Of a stretch of 64,000 nucleotides of DNA, positions 24,469 through 36,963 are shown piece by piece; the stretch's first letter is position 1, and the number at the start of each line of letters is the position of its first letter. The notes under the pieces were generated by a model. It searched no databases. It was not told the origin of the DNA and worked only from the letters and a program-made list of their open reading frames with translations. Source of the DNA: Skermania sp. ID1734. Lineage in GTDB: Bacteria > Actinomycetota > Actinomycetes > Mycobacteriales > Mycobacteriaceae. The stretch lies in contig NZ_VLIY01000002.1 in the NCBI RefSeq assembly GCF_007489285.1, forward strand, positions 353,651-417,650, written 5' to 3'. Both the position numbers and the translations under genes were made by a program.

Positions 24469-25938
24469 ATGACCTTTTTCCGTGGTGTCCAAAACACCGG
24501 TTCCGCAGTGCGTTCGTTCGACGAACGCCTCGTCGCCGCCAGCGCCGGGCTGCGCCCCACCGGGCTCGACGGCACAATGCTCGCGCTCAGCAAGGCGGCC
24601 AATCACAGCCTGCTCTGGACGGCTGTCACAGGCGGGCTGGTGGTCGCCGGGGGCCGTGCGCGTCGGGCCGGGATCCGCGGGATCTTCGCGGTGGCGGGCG
24701 CCAGTGCAGTGGCCAACGGACTGGCCAAGCCGCTGTTTCCGCGGCGCCGGCCGCCGGCGGAGGCCGTGCCGCAGCTTCGCCGGCTCTTCCGTCCGCCGGT
24801 GTCGTCGTCGTTCCCCTCGGGTCATGCGGCGTCCGCCGCGGCATTCGCCACCGGGGTCGCCGTCGAATCACCCGCGCTGGGACTGGCGGTGGCGCCGTTG
24901 GCCCTCGCGGTCGGCTATTCGCGCGTTCACGTCGGCGTGCACTGGCCCAGCGACGTGGTGGCGGGCTTCGCGCTCGGCTCGCTGGTGGCGGTGTCGACCC
25001 GTCGCTGGTGGGCGGTGCGGGCCGAGGAGCCGGCGTCTGTGGGACCTGCAGTCGAGGCGCCCGCGTTGATCAACGGTGACGGGCTGCTCCTCGTCCGCAA
25101 TCCGGGCTCGGGCAGCGCCGACGGCATCGATGCCGTGCGCAAGCGATTGCCGCAGGCGCGAGAACTAGAACTCGACATGGACAAAGACCTGCGCGAACAG
25201 ATCAATGCCGCCGTGGACGAGCATCGGCCCGCAGCGCTCGGTGTGTATGGCGGAGACGGCACTGTCCTGGTCGTCGCCGATGTCGCCGTCGACCGGCATC
25301 TGCCGTTGGCGGCCTTCCCCGGCGGCACCCTCAATCACTTCGCCCGCGATGTCGGTGCAGCCGAGATCGAAGCGACCTGCGCCGCGGTCGAGTCGGGATC
25401 GGCCGTGTTCGTCGACTTGGCCGAAGTGACTGTCGACGGCGATAAGCCGCGCACTTTCGTCAACACGGCAAGTCTCGGCGGATACCCGGACTCGGTTCGG
25501 TTGCGGGAGAAGTGGGAACCGAGATTCGGCAAGTGGCCGGCGGCCGCGTTGGCGATGCTGCGTGTTCTCGCCGCCGCCGAGCCGTTGCATGTGCATCTCG
25601 ACGGCCGCAAGTCACTGATCTGGATGCTGTTCGTCGGCAACGGCCGCTACACCCCCACCGATCAGGTGCCGATGTCACGTCCAGACCTCAACCGCGGCAC
25701 CATCGACGTGCGTTATCTGCGCGCCGACATGCGGTTCTCACGGTTGCGACTCACCACCGCCGGATTGACCGGAATGCTCGGCAGCTCACCCACCTACGTG
25801 CATCGATCGGTGTCGAGTTTCGACGCACAGGTCGACGGCCAGAAGGTGCGGATCGCGACCGACGGTGAGGTGACGGGCAACGGCCGGTCCTTCCGGTTCG
25901 CCAGCCGGCCGCACGCCGTGCGCCTGTATCGCGGGTAG
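24469..25938 (+). CDS. PAP2 phosphatase-lipid kinase fusion protein
   Basis: A 489-residue protein with two catalytic domains. The N-terminal PAP2 phosphatase has all three signature parts: [23 protein letters not shown] and [16 protein letters not shown], with hydrophobic helices between them. The C-terminal diacylglycerol/sphingosine kinase-like domain starts near residue 205 with [11 protein letters not shown], then [13 protein letters not shown] and [14 protein letters not shown]. It should act on phospholipid or polyprenyl phosphate at the membrane. It interrupts the Pup-proteasome genes between pafA and prcA. The substrate is unknown; it stops 3 bases from the convergent prcA stop. Confidence 0.9.
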   Translation: MTFFRGVQNTGSAVRSFDERLVAASAGLRPTGLDGTMLALSKAANHSLLWTAVTGGLVVAGGRARRAGIRGIFAVAGASAVANGLAKPLFPRRRPPAEAVPQLRRLFRPPVSSSFPSGHAASAAAFATGVAVESPALGLAVAPLALAVGYSRVHVGVHWPSDVVAGFALGSLVAVSTRRWWAVRAEEPASVGPAVEAPALINGDGLLLVRNPGSGSADGIDAVRKRLPQARELELDMDKDLREQINAAVDEHRPAALGVYGGDGTVLVVADVAVDRHLPLAAFPGGTLNHFARDVGAAEIEATCAAVESGSAVFVDLAEVTVDGDKPRTFVNTASLGGYPDSVRLREKWEPRFGKWPAAALAMLRVLAAAEPLHVHLDGRKSLIWMLFVGNGRYTPTDQVPMSRPDLNRGTIDVRYLRADMRFSRLRLTTAGLTGMLGSSPTYVHRSVSSFDAQVDGQKVRIATDGEVTGNGRSFRFASRPHAVRLYRG

Positions 25939-25941
25939 TGG

Positions 25942-26670
25942 TCAGGACTTCGACTGCGGCAGCAGCGTTTCCAGGGTGGCGCCGGTGAGCCGGCGAAACG
26001 CCCGCCGCGGCCGGGTTTCGTCCAGTACCGCCACCTCGAGCGCCGACACCCCGATTACGCGCTTTTCCTTGTCGCCGTTACCCGCTGCCTCGGCTGCGCC
26101 GTCCTGCAGCGCCTGCACCGCAACACCGACCGCGGCCGAGAGTTCTAGCCCGGGGCTGTAGGAGCGGCGCAGTGCTGTGGTGATGGGCTCGGTGGTACCA
26201 CCCATGACGACGAACTCGCGTTCGTCCCCGATCGAGCCGTCATAGGTAATCCGGTACAGCTGGCTGGGTTTTGGCTGATCCGGGTAACCGACCTCCGCCA
26301 CGCAGATCTCCACCTCGTAGGGCTTGAGCTGGTCGGTGAAGATAGTTCCCAGGGTCTGTGCATAGGCATTGGCCAGCGTGCGGCCGGTGACATCGCGGCG
26401 GTCATAGGAGAACCCGCGGGTGTCGGCGTGCACGATGCCGGCCCGGCGCAGATTTTCGAACTCGTTGTACTTACCCACCGCCGCAAAGCCGACCCGGTCG
26501 TAGAGCTCGCTGACCTTGTGCAACGCCGTCGACGGGTTCTCCGCGACGAACAGCACGCCCTTCTCGTAGGTCAGCACGACGACGCTGCGGCCGCGGGCGA
26601 TACCTTTTCGCGCGAACTCCGAACGGTCGCGCATGAGCTGCTCGGGAGCAGCGTAAAACGGCATCGTCAT
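25942..26670 (-). CDS. prcA: proteasome alpha subunit
   Basis: A 242-residue alpha-type subunit: [20 protein letters not shown] is the gate-forming N-terminus and [20 protein letters not shown] opens the Ntn fold. PrcA rings cap the PrcB rings of the 20S core and block entry until Mpa docks. The ATG at 26668-26670 overlaps the prcB stop as ATGA. It is last in the pup-prcB-prcA operon. Confidence 0.97.
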   Translation of the reverse strand: MTMPFYAAPEQLMRDRSEFARKGIARGRSVVVLTYEKGVLFVAENPSTALHKVSELYDRVGFAAVGKYNEFENLRRAGIVHADTRGFSYDRRDVTGRTLANAYAQTLGTIFTDQLKPYEVEICVAEVGYPDQPKPSQLYRITYDGSIGDEREFVVMGGTTEPITTALRRSYSPGLELSAAVGVAVQALQDGAAEAAGNGDKEKRVIGVSALEVAVLDETRPRRAFRRLTGATLETLLPQSKS

Positions 26671-27530
26671 TGCAGCGCTTCCCCTTCTTCCGAACGCTCG
26701 GCAACCACGGCACGACCGATTTCCGCAAGCACCTCTGCGGCAACCATTTCCGCCCCGTCGGCCGTGATCACCGCCGCGGTCGGGTACACCCGGCGAACGG
26801 GGTCGGGCCCGCCGGTGGCCGAGTCGTCATCGGAAGCGTCATACAGCGCTTGGACGGCGACCCGCAAGGCCTCCTGCGAGTCCATGTCGCGGCGATACAG
26901 CTTCTTCATCGACGACTTGGCGAACATCGAGCCCGAACCCACGGCGTGGTACCCGGACCGTTCCTCAGTGCGTCCGCCGACCAAGTCGTAGGACATGATG
27001 CGTCCGGCCCGCTGCGGATCGGTGATCGAGGTGTCATAACCCACGAGCAACGGCACCGCGGCCAGTCCCTGCATAGCCGCCGGCAGGTTGCCGCGGACCA
27101 TCGAGGACAACCGACTCGCCTTGCCGTCGAAGGTCAACGGCACACCCTCGATTTTTTCGTAGTGCTCGAGTTCCACCGCAAACAGGCGAACCAGCTCGAT
27201 GGCGATGCCCGCCGTGCCCGCGATACCAGCGGCCGAATACTCGTCGGTGACGTAGACCTTCTCCACGTCCCGGCTGGCGATCAGGTTGCCCTGTGTCGCG
27301 CGCCGGTCACCGGCGAGCAGCACGCCACCGTCGAACGAGACCGCGACGATGGTAGTACCGTGCGGTGCGAGATCGGTTGCAGCAGAGGAGTTCTGCCAAT
27401 CGATACGGTTGATGGGAAGCAACTCCGGGGCGTTGCGACGTAGGTGATCGCTGAATGAGGACAGGCTGGAGGCGAACGGTAAGCGTGCATCAGCAGCGGC
27501 TGACCCGAACACCGAGCGATCTGACGTCAC
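26667..27530 (-). CDS. prcB: proteasome beta subunit
   Basis: A 287-residue proteolytic subunit. A propeptide of about 57 residues (ending DLAPHG) is removed to expose the catalytic threonine of [20 protein letters not shown]; the lysine partner lies in [15 protein letters not shown]. Its length fits mycobacterial PrcB (291). The start GTG at 27528-27530 overlaps the pup stop (GTGA). Confidence 0.97.
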   Translation of the reverse strand: MTSDRSVFGSAAADARLPFASSLSSFSDHLRRNAPELLPINRIDWQNSSAATDLAPHGTTIVAVSFDGGVLLAGDRRATQGNLIASRDVEKVYVTDEYSAAGIAGTAGIAIELVRLFAVELEHYEKIEGVPLTFDGKASRLSSMVRGNLPAAMQGLAAVPLLVGYDTSITDPQRAGRIMSYDLVGGRTEERSGYHAVGSGSMFAKSSMKKLYRRDMDSQEALRVAVQALYDASDDDSATGGPDPVRRVYPTAAVITADGAEMVAAEVLAEIGRAVVAERSEEGEALQ

Positions 27531-27721
27531 TGGCCGCCCTTCTGTACGTACGCGCGCACGAAGTCCTCGGCGTTTTCCTCCAGCACGTCGTCGATCTCGT
27601 CGAGCAAGTCGTCGGTGTCTTCAGCGAGCTTTTCGCGACGCTCCTGTCCAGCGGAGCCATCACCAATGGGGCCCTCGTCCTCGTCCCCGCCACCAGTCCG
27701 TTTGGTCTGCTCTTGCGCCAT
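27527..27721 (-). CDS. pup: prokaryotic ubiquitin-like protein Pup
   Basis: A 64-residue, largely disordered, acidic modifier: [17 protein letters not shown], a central coiled-coil-forming stretch that Mpa binds ([20 protein letters not shown]), and the C-terminus YVQKGGQ. The terminal Gln must be deamidated by Dop before PafA can attach Pup to lysines. The ATG at 27719-27721 has an AAGGAGGT site. It is the first gene of the pup-prcB-prcA operon; dop lies 94 bases upstream. Confidence 0.98.
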   Translation of the reverse strand: MAQEQTKRTGGGDEDEGPIGDGSAGQERREKLAEDTDDLLDEIDDVLEENAEDFVRAYVQKGGQ

Positions 27722-27815
27722 GGCCGCCGACCTCCTTCTGCCGCTGTGTGTACTGAACTCCAACACTACCGAGCAGCGGTGACAAGTGTGTGCAGGCCGC
27801 GCGACAAACGCGGCG

Positions 27816-29315
27816 TCACGTTGTCAGCTGGTCCACCAGATCGGCCGCCGACGAAGCCGAGTCGAGCAGTTTGCCGACATGCGCCTTGCTGCCCCTAAGG
27901 GGCTCCAGCGTCGGAATGCGCACCAGCGAATCGCCGCCCAGATCGAAGATCACCGAATCCCAGCTGGCCGCGGCGATGTCGGCACCGAACCGGCGCAGGC
28001 ACTCCCCGCGGAAGTACGCACGCGTGTTGATCGGCGGTGTTGTCATGGCGTCGAGCACCTGTTGCTCGCTGACCAGGCGCTTCATCGAGCCGCGGGCGAC
28101 CAGCCGGTTATAGATGCCCTTGTCGAGGCGGACATCGGAATACTGCAGGTCCAGCATGTGCAGCTTCGGCGCGGCCCAACCCAGGCCCTCGCGTGTGCGG
28201 TAGCCCTCCAGCAACCGCAACTTGGCGGGCCAGTCCAACAGGTTCGCGCACTCCATCGGGTCGCGCTCGAGCAGGTCCAGAACCATCGCCCAGTTGTCGA
28301 GGATGTCGCGGGCGCGCTCGTCCTCACTACCCTGCCGATCGAGGAAGTTCGCCACCCGCTCGTGGTACTCGCGCTGAATCGCCAGGCCGGTCAGTTCCCG
28401 GCCGTCGGCGAGCGCGACGGTGGCCCGCAGCGTCGGGTCGTGGCTGATGGTGTGCACCGCCGTCACCGGCCGGGCCAATTGCAGGTCGGACAGGTCAACG
28501 CCGGCCTCGATCAGATCCAGCACCAGCGCGGTCGCACCCACCTTGAGGTAGGTGGCCATCTCGGCCAGGTTCGCGTCGCCGATGATTACGTGCAGGCGCC
28601 GATACTTGTCGGCGTCGGCGTGCGGTTCGTCGCGGGTGTTGATGATGCCGCGCTTGAGGGTGGTTTCAAGGCCGACCTCGACCTCGATGTAGTCGGCGCG
28701 CTGCGACAACTGGAACCCGGGCTCGTCACCGGACTGCCCGATCCCTACGCGGCCCGACCCGCAGAACACCTGACGGGACACGAAGAACGGGGTAAGCCCC
28801 ACGATGATCGACGTGAACGGCGTGTCCCGGCGCATGAGGTAGTTCTCGTGCGTGCCGTAGGAGGCGCCCTTGCCGTCGACGTTGTTCTTGTACAGCTGCA
28901 GCCGCGGCGCTCCCGGCACACTCGAGGCGTGCCGGGCGGCCGCCTCCATCACGCGCTCCCCCGCCTTGTCCCAGATCACGGCGTCCAGCGGATCGGTGAC
29001 CTCCGGGGCCGAATACTCCGGGTGCGCGTGGTCGACGTACAGCCGGGCGCCGTTGGTGAGGATCATGTTGGCCGCGCCCACCTCGTCGGCGTCGATCACG
29101 GGTGCCGGGCCGGTCAGCCGGCCCAGATCGAACCCGCGGGCGTCGCGCAGCGGCGACTCCACCTCGTAGTCCCAGCGCGTCCGCTTCGCGCGCGGCACTC
29201 CCTCGGCGGCCGCATAGGCGAGCACCGCCTGGGTGGAGGTCAAGATCGGGTTGGCAGACGCCTCGGTGGGCGACGAAATGCCGTACTCGACCTCGATGCC
29301 GATGATTCGCTGCAT
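27816..29315 (-). CDS. dop: Pup deamidase/depupylase
   Basis: A 499-residue paralog of PafA with the extra Dop-specific loop ([23 protein letters not shown], near residue 40). It shows [53 protein letters not shown] and [17 protein letters not shown]. It converts the Pup C-terminal Gln to Glu and also removes Pup from substrates. The ATG at 29313-29315 stands 6 bases after TACGCT without a ribosome site. Confidence 0.97.
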   Translation of the reverse strand: MQRIIGIEVEYGISSPTEASANPILTSTQAVLAYAAAEGVPRAKRTRWDYEVESPLRDARGFDLGRLTGPAPVIDADEVGAANMILTNGARLYVDHAHPEYSAPEVTDPLDAVIWDKAGERVMEAAARHASSVPGAPRLQLYKNNVDGKGASYGTHENYLMRRDTPFTSIIVGLTPFFVSRQVFCGSGRVGIGQSGDEPGFQLSQRADYIEVEVGLETTLKRGIINTRDEPHADADKYRRLHVIIGDANLAEMATYLKVGATALVLDLIEAGVDLSDLQLARPVTAVHTISHDPTLRATVALADGRELTGLAIQREYHERVANFLDRQGSEDERARDILDNWAMVLDLLERDPMECANLLDWPAKLRLLEGYRTREGLGWAAPKLHMLDLQYSDVRLDKGIYNRLVARGSMKRLVSEQQVLDAMTTPPINTRAYFRGECLRRFGADIAAASWDSVIFDLGGDSLVRIPTLEPLRGSKAHVGKLLDSASSAADLVDQLTT

Positions 29316-29321
29316 GACACG

Positions 29322-29327
29322 AGCGTA
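29322..29327 (-). promoter_or_regulatory. -10 hexamer TACGCT, leaderless dop promoter
   Basis: On the minus strand TACGCT ends 6 bases before the dop ATG and no Shine-Dalgarno sequence is present. Confidence 0.45.
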
Positions 29328-29360
29328 TGCGACCGTGTGCGAGCCGCTCGGGTAGGCCGT

Positions 29361-29759
29361 CTAGCTGGTCGTATCGGACTCCGGCGCGACCTCGCAGTGC
29401 AGGTAGTGCGGTGCGGCGATGGTCGTTAGTACCTGCCGCACGCCGAAGGGCGCCCAGGCTGCGCTGGCGTCTTCGCCCAGGCGCGGTGCGGTCAGCCGGA
29501 TGGTGCGGCCACGGGTCTCAATCAGACAGCCCCCCTCGGCGAGGACGTTTTTGACCCAGTCGCTGTCGACGCCGTAGGTCAGCGCGAACCGGTAACCGTC
29601 GTCGTAGGAGAAAACGCTGACCGGTGTGCGGTACTCGCGGCCCGATTTGCGGCCCTTGTGCACGACGATCGCGTAGCCGGGCAGGTGGCCGGCGACGGTT
29701 CCGGTGAGCCGGTTGGTGACTTTGCGGTTCATGGCTGCGATTGCACGTGGCAACGGCAC
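29361..29759 (-). CDS. deazaflavin (F420)-dependent nitroreductase family protein
   Basis: A 132-residue protein of the Ddn-type split-barrel family: PLPRAIAAMNRKVTNRLTG, then YAIVVHKGRKSGREYRTPVS, ALTYGVDSDWVKNVLAEGG and GRTIRLTAPRL. These proteins use F420H2 on quinones or nitro compounds at the membrane. The GTG at 29757-29759 has an AGAGG site and matches related N-termini; the ATG at 29732 is an alternative. It lies 45 bases upstream of dop and divergent from the decarboxylase gene. The substrate is unknown. Confidence 0.82.
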   Translation of the reverse strand: MPLPRAIAAMNRKVTNRLTGTVAGHLPGYAIVVHKGRKSGREYRTPVSVFSYDDGYRFALTYGVDSDWVKNVLAEGGCLIETRGRTIRLTAPRLGEDASAAWAPFGVRQVLTTIAAPHYLHCEVAPESDTTS

Positions 29760-29893
29760 GGCAGGTCCTCTCCGCCGGGTGGTGACGCCGCGGGGTGACT
29801 CCGCACGGCGCACCCAACATACCCACGGCGCCCGGGTCGGCATCGACCACCGGGCACTTCGCGGTCGCGGCCGGTCTCGGTGATACTTCTCGG

Positions 29894-31069
29894 GTGAGCG
29901 ACCGCGCGACCCTGTCCCGGATTCGGGCTTTTCTGGACACTGCGAATCCGCCGACCCCGTGCCTGGTGGTCGACATCGACGCCGTTTCGGACCGGGCCGC
30001 GCTGTTGCAGGCGACCTTCCCCGGCGCGCGAGTGCTCTACGCGGTCAAGGCCAACCCGGCGCCGGCTGTGGTGCACGCGCTCGCCGAGGCGGGTCTCGGG
30101 TTCGATGTTGCCAGTGTCGGAGAAATCGACCTGTGCCTGGCCAACGGCGCCGACCCGGCGGCGATTTCGTTCGGTAATCCGATCAAGAAGGCCGCCGACG
30201 TCGCCCGCGCTTATGCCCTCGGGGTCCGTGAGTTCGTCACCGACGCGAGCGCTGATCTGGCCAATATCGCGATGCACGCACCCGGCAGCCGCGTCACAGC
30301 GCGCATAGCGATCGACGCACCGGATTCGGTGACGCCTTTCGGTCGCAAGTTCGGTTGCGCGCCCGAGATGGCTGTGGAGTTGCTCATCGACGCTGCGGCG
30401 GCTGGGCTGCGGCCGGCGGGGGTGGCCTTCCACGTTGGTTCTCAGCAGCTCGACCTCGCTGCGTGGGACATTGCCATGGCGGCGGTCGCGAAGGTGTTTG
30501 CGGCGGTCGCCGATCACGGCGTCACACTCGACACCGTCAACATCGGCGGTGGCATGGGTGTCGCCTACACGGGGCCGGCACCGAGGCTGGACGACTATGC
30601 GGACGCCGTTCGCGGCGCGCTGCGCCGGCATTTCCCCCGAGCGGGTCCCCGACTGGCGCTGGAACCGGGCCGGATCATGGTGGCCGAGGCGGGTTTGCTG
30701 CGGACCGAGGTGATCTTGGTATCGAAGAAGTCGAGTGCCGATGACCACCGCTGGGTATATCTCGATATTGGCCGCTACAACGGGTTGGCGGAGACCGAAA
30801 ACGAGGCGATAACATACCAACTTGCCCTTGTACGCGAGCATGCCGACGCGGTGGGACCGGTGATCGTGGCCGGGCCGACTTGCGACGGCGACGACGTGCT
30901 CTACCAGCGCACGTCGTATCGGCTTCCGCTGGACCTGAGCAGCGGCGACCGGCTCGACGTGCTCGACGCCGGCGCCTACACGGCGAGCTATTCCTCGGTG
31001 GCGTTCAATGGCATCGACCCCCTTCGTACGTACTGCTTATCCGGCGGGAGACTGATAGATGAATGCTGA
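29894..31069 (+). CDS. ornithine decarboxylase-like PLP enzyme (fold type III)
   Basis: A 391-residue alanine-racemase-fold decarboxylase: the PLP lysine in YAVKANP (residue 52), the phosphate loop GGGMGVAYTGPAP after VNIGG, AFHVGSQQLD, LEPGRIMV, and the C-terminal catalytic GPTCDGDDVLY. The GPTCDG cysteine segment and short length point to ornithine (or lysine) decarboxylase rather than diaminopimelate or arginine. The start GTG at 29894 is 6 bases after GATACT and is probably leaderless. The next gene is an AdoMetDC-spermidine synthase fusion overlapping by 11 bases, so putrescine feeding spermidine synthesis is inferred. Confidence 0.85.
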   Translation: MSDRATLSRIRAFLDTANPPTPCLVVDIDAVSDRAALLQATFPGARVLYAVKANPAPAVVHALAEAGLGFDVASVGEIDLCLANGADPAAISFGNPIKKAADVARAYALGVREFVTDASADLANIAMHAPGSRVTARIAIDAPDSVTPFGRKFGCAPEMAVELLIDAAAAGLRPAGVAFHVGSQQLDLAAWDIAMAAVAKVFAAVADHGVTLDTVNIGGGMGVAYTGPAPRLDDYADAVRGALRRHFPRAGPRLALEPGRIMVAEAGLLRTEVILVSKKSSADDHRWVYLDIGRYNGLAETENEAITYQLALVREHADAVGPVIVAGPTCDGDDVLYQRTSYRLPLDLSSGDRLDVLDAGAYTASYSSVAFNGIDPLRTYCLSGGRLIDEC

Positions 31070-32291
31070 GTTCGGAGCGTTTGCCGGCAGCCACGTGCTC
31101 GCCGAATTCGATGGGATCGACTCCGAACTGCTCGACAGTCCCGAAGCGCTCGAGACGTTGCTGCACACGACGCTGACCGACGCCGGGGCCACCGTGTGCG
31201 GCGTCGTTTCGCACCGGTTCGAGCCACAGGGCGTCACTGTGCTGGCCATGCTCGCCGAGTCGCACGCATCGATCCACACCTACCCGGAACGCGGGTCGGC
31301 CTTCGCCGACGTGTTCACCTGCGGGCACCGAGCCGATCCGCGGCGGGCCGTCGAGCTGATGTCCGCTGCGCTCGGCGCGGCAACGACGCGCACCACCATC
31401 GTTCCGCGCGGACTTGAGCAGCCGCGGCTGCTGCGTGAGCCCGTCGGCGACGGACTGGTCCGCAGCTGGCAACTCGACGAGGTTCTGTTCGAAACCGACA
31501 CCGACTTCCAGAACGTGGTGATCGGCAAGACCGCGCAGGGCATCTCACTGTTCTGTGACGCCGAGCGCCAGAGCACCGAGGCGACCCAGCTGATCTACCA
31601 CGAAGCGCTGATGATGCCCGGCTTCCTGCTGGCCGACCAGCTCGATCGCGTGTTGATCATCGGTTCCAGCGAGGGCGTCGCAAGCCAGTTGTCGGTAGCC
31701 GCCGGGGCAACCATCGTCGACCACGTGGACATCGACACGGCCGCTGTACGGGCCTGCGCCGAGTACCTGCCATATGGGTACACCCGCACCGAACTTGCGG
31801 CCGCAGAGGCCGGCGAGGGCCCGATCCGCGTGCACTACCGCGACGGCTGGGAATTCTTGGCGGAGGCGGCCGCCGGTAACACCCGCTACGACCTGGTCGT
31901 CATCGACCTGCCCGACGAGAACGACGACCCCGACGCCCAGCACAACCGCCTTTACGGCACCGAGTTCCTCGAGCGCTGCGCCGCCGTGACCCGCACGGGC
32001 GGCGTCGTGGCCACCCAGGCCGGGTGTCCGACGGTCTGGCGCAATCAGACGCTGCTGCAGGCCTGGCAGCGTTGGACCGACATGTTCGGCACCGTCGCCT
32101 ACTTCGGCTCCGACGAACACGAGTGGGCGTTCTTCGCCGCGCGCGTCGATCCGATCACGGACCACACCGAGAAAATGGTTCGCCGGCTGGAGACCCTGCC
32201 ATATCAGCCGAAGACGATGGACGCCGAGACAGTTCGTGCCAGTGCGGTTCCGCCGTATTCGTTGCGGTCCCGACCCCGTGCCCGTGCGTGA
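31059..32291 (+). CDS. fused S-adenosylmethionine decarboxylase-spermidine synthase
   Basis: A 410-residue fusion. Residues 1-118 form a prokaryotic AdoMet decarboxylase: AESHASIHTYPERGSAFADV, with Ser68 the expected self-cleavage and pyruvoyl site, and VFTCG. Residues 120-390 form the spermidine synthase: LIYHEALMMPGFL, LIIGSSEGV, VDHVDID, VVIDLPDENDDP. It would make decarboxylated AdoMet and transfer aminopropyl to putrescine. The AdoMet loop GGGDG is replaced by GSSEG, which is unusual. The start overlaps the decarboxylase by 11 bases. Its last codons lie in palindrome copy 2. Confidence 0.87.
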   Translation: MNAEFGAFAGSHVLAEFDGIDSELLDSPEALETLLHTTLTDAGATVCGVVSHRFEPQGVTVLAMLAESHASIHTYPERGSAFADVFTCGHRADPRRAVELMSAALGAATTRTTIVPRGLEQPRLLREPVGDGLVRSWQLDEVLFETDTDFQNVVIGKTAQGISLFCDAERQSTEATQLIYHEALMMPGFLLADQLDRVLIIGSSEGVASQLSVAAGATIVDHVDIDTAAVRACAEYLPYGYTRTELAAAEAGEGPIRVHYRDGWEFLAEAAAGNTRYDLVVIDLPDENDDPDAQHNRLYGTEFLERCAAVTRTGGVVATQAGCPTVWRNQTLLQAWQRWTDMFGTVAYFGSDEHEWAFFAARVDPITDHTEKMVRRLETLPYQPKTMDAETVRASAVPPYSLRSRPRARA

Positions 32292-32326
32292 TTTTTCACC
32301 GCGGGCGGTGAAAAATCACGCACGGG
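32281..32326. repeat. 22-bp-arm palindrome, copy 2
   Basis: The arms 32281-32302 and 32305-32326 are exact reverse complements around a 2-base loop. The arms equal copy 1 at 19559-19604 except for the central A/T run (ATTTTT instead of AAATTT). The left arm overlaps the last codons and stop of the spermidine synthase fusion, and the element lies between convergent genes, where it could end transcription from both sides. Confidence 0.8.
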
Positions 32327-32339
32327 GCCAGGGTGGTGC

Positions 32340-34097
32340 CTACAGGTACTGGCCGGTGTTCGACTCCGTGTCGATGGCCCGGCTGGCGCTGGCGTTCTTG
32401 CCGGTGACCAGGGTGCGAATGTAGACGATCCGCTCGCCCTTCTTGCCGGAGATGCGGGCCCAGTCGTCCGGGTTCGTGGTGTTCGGCAGGTCCTCGTTCT
32501 CGGAGAACTCGTCGACGATGGAATCGAACAGGTGCTGGATCCGCAGACCGGGCGCACCGGTGTCGAGGACCGACTTGATCGCGTACTTCTTGGACCGGTC
32601 GACGATGTTCTGGATCATCGCGCCGGAGTTGAAGTCCTTGAAGTACAGGACCTCCTTGTCGCCGTTGGCGTAGGTGACTTCGAGGAAGCGGTTGTCTTCG
32701 CTCTCGGCGTACATCCGGTCGACAACCCGCTCGATCATGGCGGCCACGCACGCGTGGCGGTCGCCGCCGAACTCGGCGAGGTCGTCGGCGTGCAGTGGCA
32801 GGTGCTCGGTGAGGTACTTCGAGAAGATGTCCTGCGCGGACTCCGCGTCGGGCCGCTCGATCTTGATCTTCACGTCCAGGCGGCCTGGCCGCAGGATCGC
32901 GGGATCGATCATGTCCTCCCGGTTGGACGCGCCGATGACGATGACGTTTTCGAGACCCTCGACGCCGTCGATCTCGCTGAGCAACTGCGGAACGACAGTG
33001 GTCTCCACGTCCGACGACACGCCGGATCCACGGGTCCGGAAAATCGAGTCCATCTCATCGAAGAACACGATCACCGGGGTGCCCTCGGACGCCTTTTCGC
33101 GCGCCCGCTGGAAGATGATGCGGATGTGCCGCTCGGTTTCGCCGACGAACTTGTTCAGCAGTTCCGGGCCCTTGATGTTGAGGAAGTAGGACTTGGCTTC
33201 CTTGGCATCCTCGCCGCGGGCCTCGGCAATCTTCTTGGCCAGCGAGTTGGCGACCGCCTTGGCGATGAGTGTTTTGCCGCATCCGGGCGGACCGTAGAGC
33301 AGCACACCCTTCGGCGGGCGCAGCGCGTACTCGCGGAACAGTTCCTTGTGCAGGAAGGGCAGCTCCACCGCGTCGCGGATCTGTTCGATCTGCCGGCCCA
33401 GGCCACCGATGTCGCTGTAATCGACATCGGGCACCTCTTCGAGGACCAGATCCTCGACCTCCGCCTTGGGGATCCGCTCGAACGCATAGCCGGCCTTGGT
33501 GTCGACCAGGAGCGAGTCGCCGGGGCGCAGCTTGCGGATCGGCGACGTCGGATCTTCGATGTCATCGATTTCGGCGACACGAGCCAGTGGCTCGGCGAGC
33601 AGAACCACCCGTTCTTCGTCCGCGTGCCCGACGACCAGCGCACGGTTTCCTTCGAGGATCTCCCGCAGCGTGGTGATCTCCCCCACGCGCTCGTAATTGC
33701 CGACCTCGACGATGGTGAGCGCCTCGTTCAACCGGACGGTTTGGCCCTGCTTCATGGTGCTGACGTCGATGTTGGGTGAGCAGTTCAGCCGCATCTTGCG
33801 ACCCGAGGTGAACACGTCCACCGTCTGGTCGTCGTGGGTGGCCAGCAGCACGCCATACCCACTCGGCGGCTGGCCGAGCCGGTCGACCTCTTCACGCAAC
33901 GCGACCAGTTGCTGACGCGCGTCGCGCAGTGTGTCCATCAACTTGGTGTTGCGGATGGTCAGCGAATCGATGCGGGCTTCCAGCTCGCGCGCGCGGTCCG
34001 GCGAGTCCATGAGCTGACGGCGCAGGGCGGCCGCCTCGGCACGCAGGGCTTCGAGCTCGCGCCGGGCCGAGGAATCCGAGCTTTCAATGGGGCTCAT
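32340..34097 (-). CDS. mpa: proteasome-activating ATPase Mpa/ARC
   Basis: A 585-residue AAA ATPase: an N-terminal coiled coil ([19 protein letters not shown]) that captures Pup, two OB domains (residues 90-245), then Walker A GPPGCGKT, Walker [12 protein letters not shown] and the arginine-finger region [13 protein letters not shown]. The C-terminus GQYL contains the penultimate tyrosine that docks into PrcA pockets. It unfolds pupylated proteins for the 20S core. The ATG at 34097 has GGGAGGAG upstream. The polyamine genes separate it from dop. Confidence 0.97.
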   Translation of the reverse strand: MSPIESSDSSARRELEALRAEAAALRRQLMDSPDRARELEARIDSLTIRNTKLMDTLRDARQQLVALREEVDRLGQPPSGYGVLLATHDDQTVDVFTSGRKMRLNCSPNIDVSTMKQGQTVRLNEALTIVEVGNYERVGEITTLREILEGNRALVVGHADEERVVLLAEPLARVAEIDDIEDPTSPIRKLRPGDSLLVDTKAGYAFERIPKAEVEDLVLEEVPDVDYSDIGGLGRQIEQIRDAVELPFLHKELFREYALRPPKGVLLYGPPGCGKTLIAKAVANSLAKKIAEARGEDAKEAKSYFLNIKGPELLNKFVGETERHIRIIFQRAREKASEGTPVIVFFDEMDSIFRTRGSGVSSDVETTVVPQLLSEIDGVEGLENVIVIGASNREDMIDPAILRPGRLDVKIKIERPDAESAQDIFSKYLTEHLPLHADDLAEFGGDRHACVAAMIERVVDRMYAESEDNRFLEVTYANGDKEVLYFKDFNSGAMIQNIVDRSKKYAIKSVLDTGAPGLRIQHLFDSIVDEFSENEDLPNTTNPDDWARISGKKGERIVYIRTLVTGKNASASRAIDTESNTGQYL

Positions 34098-34242
34098 GGT
34101 GCGCTCCTCCCAGTTCCGGTCTTACCACGCTACCGGCAGAACGACGGGTATGCGCAGCGACACCGTTGCAACGTGGTTACAGAAGATATGAAAGGTTTTA
34201 CCCGCACCGGCGTCCGCGAACCGGTTTGTCGATCACGACATT

Positions 34243-36052
<1,810 letters not shown>

Positions 36053-36054
36053 CC

Positions 36055-36906
36055 TCAGAAGGCGCGGCAGGAACGAATGTCCGATGCCAAGATGGCCTTG
36101 GCGCCGATCTCGGCGAGTTGGTCCATGACGACGTTGCTCTGCAACCGTGGGACCATCGCGCGAACCGCCACCCAGCTCTCTTCGGCCAGCGGCGACAGCG
36201 TCGGCGATTCCAGCCCGGGTGTAATGCGCACGGCCTGCTCGAGCAGCGCGCGCGGGCAGTCGTAATCGAGCATCACGTATTGCTGGGCGAAGACCACACC
36301 CTGGATCCGGGCGATCAACTGGTTGCGCGCACGATCCCGCGGATCCGAGCCAGTGCGCTCGATCAGCACACCCTCCGAATCGCACAACGTCTCCCCGAAG
36401 GCCACCAAGTTGTGCTGGCGCAGCGTGCGACCAGAACCCACCACGTCGGCGATCGCGTCGGCAACACCGAGCTGGATCGAGATCTCCACGGCACCGTCTA
36501 GCCGGATCACCTCCGCCTGCACGCCGTTTTTTTGCAGGTGCGCCAGCACCAGGTTCGGGTACGAGGTGGCGATGCGCTGGTCGTTCAGATCGGCGACGGT
36601 CCACTCGCGCCCGGCGGGCGCGGCATAGCGGAACGACGAGCGGCCGAACCCGAGCGCGAGCCGTTCGGTGACCGGCGCGCCGCTGTCGAGGGCCAGGTCG
36701 CGGCCGGTGATGCCGAGGTCCAGGTCACCGGACCCGACGTAGATGGCGATGTCCTTCGGGCGCAGGAAAAAGAACTCGACCTGGTTGGCCGGGTCGAGAA
36801 CGGTGAGGTCACGCGAGTCGGTCCGGCGGCGGTAACCGGCTTCGTTGAGAATCTCGGCGGCCGACTCCGACAGCGCACCCTTGTTCGGCACTGCAACGCG
36901 CAGCAT
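36055..36906 (-). CDS. hisG: ATP phosphoribosyltransferase (long form)
   Basis: A 283-residue first enzyme of histidine synthesis, long HisG with a C-terminal ACT-like regulatory domain. It shows [56 protein letters not shown] (the PRPP loop region) and the C-terminal [17 protein letters not shown] regulatory part. ATG at 36906 with GGAAGG upstream. It lies 57 bases downstream of hisE in the same direction, as in mycobacteria. Feedback inhibition by histidine is known for the family. Confidence 0.96.
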   Translation of the reverse strand: MLRVAVPNKGALSESAAEILNEAGYRRRTDSRDLTVLDPANQVEFFFLRPKDIAIYVGSGDLDLGITGRDLALDSGAPVTERLALGFGRSSFRYAAPAGREWTVADLNDQRIATSYPNLVLAHLQKNGVQAEVIRLDGAVEISIQLGVADAIADVVGSGRTLRQHNLVAFGETLCDSEGVLIERTGSDPRDRARNQLIARIQGVVFAQQYVMLDYDCPRALLEQAVRITPGLESPTLSPLAEESWVAVRAMVPRLQSNVVMDQLAEIGAKAILASDIRSCRAF

Positions 36907-36963
36907 GGTGTGGACTTCCTTCCAGATGGCAGGCGCTTTGATGACAGGTCAGGGCGGTTCGGC

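Noticed and set aside
27786..29429. Very long plus-strand frame opposite dop, and similar ones opposite MMPL (50469-52007), pepE and metH
   Set aside because: They mirror the codon periodicity of strong high-GC genes, are rich in Arg/His/Gly, and lack family motifs or ribosome sites.
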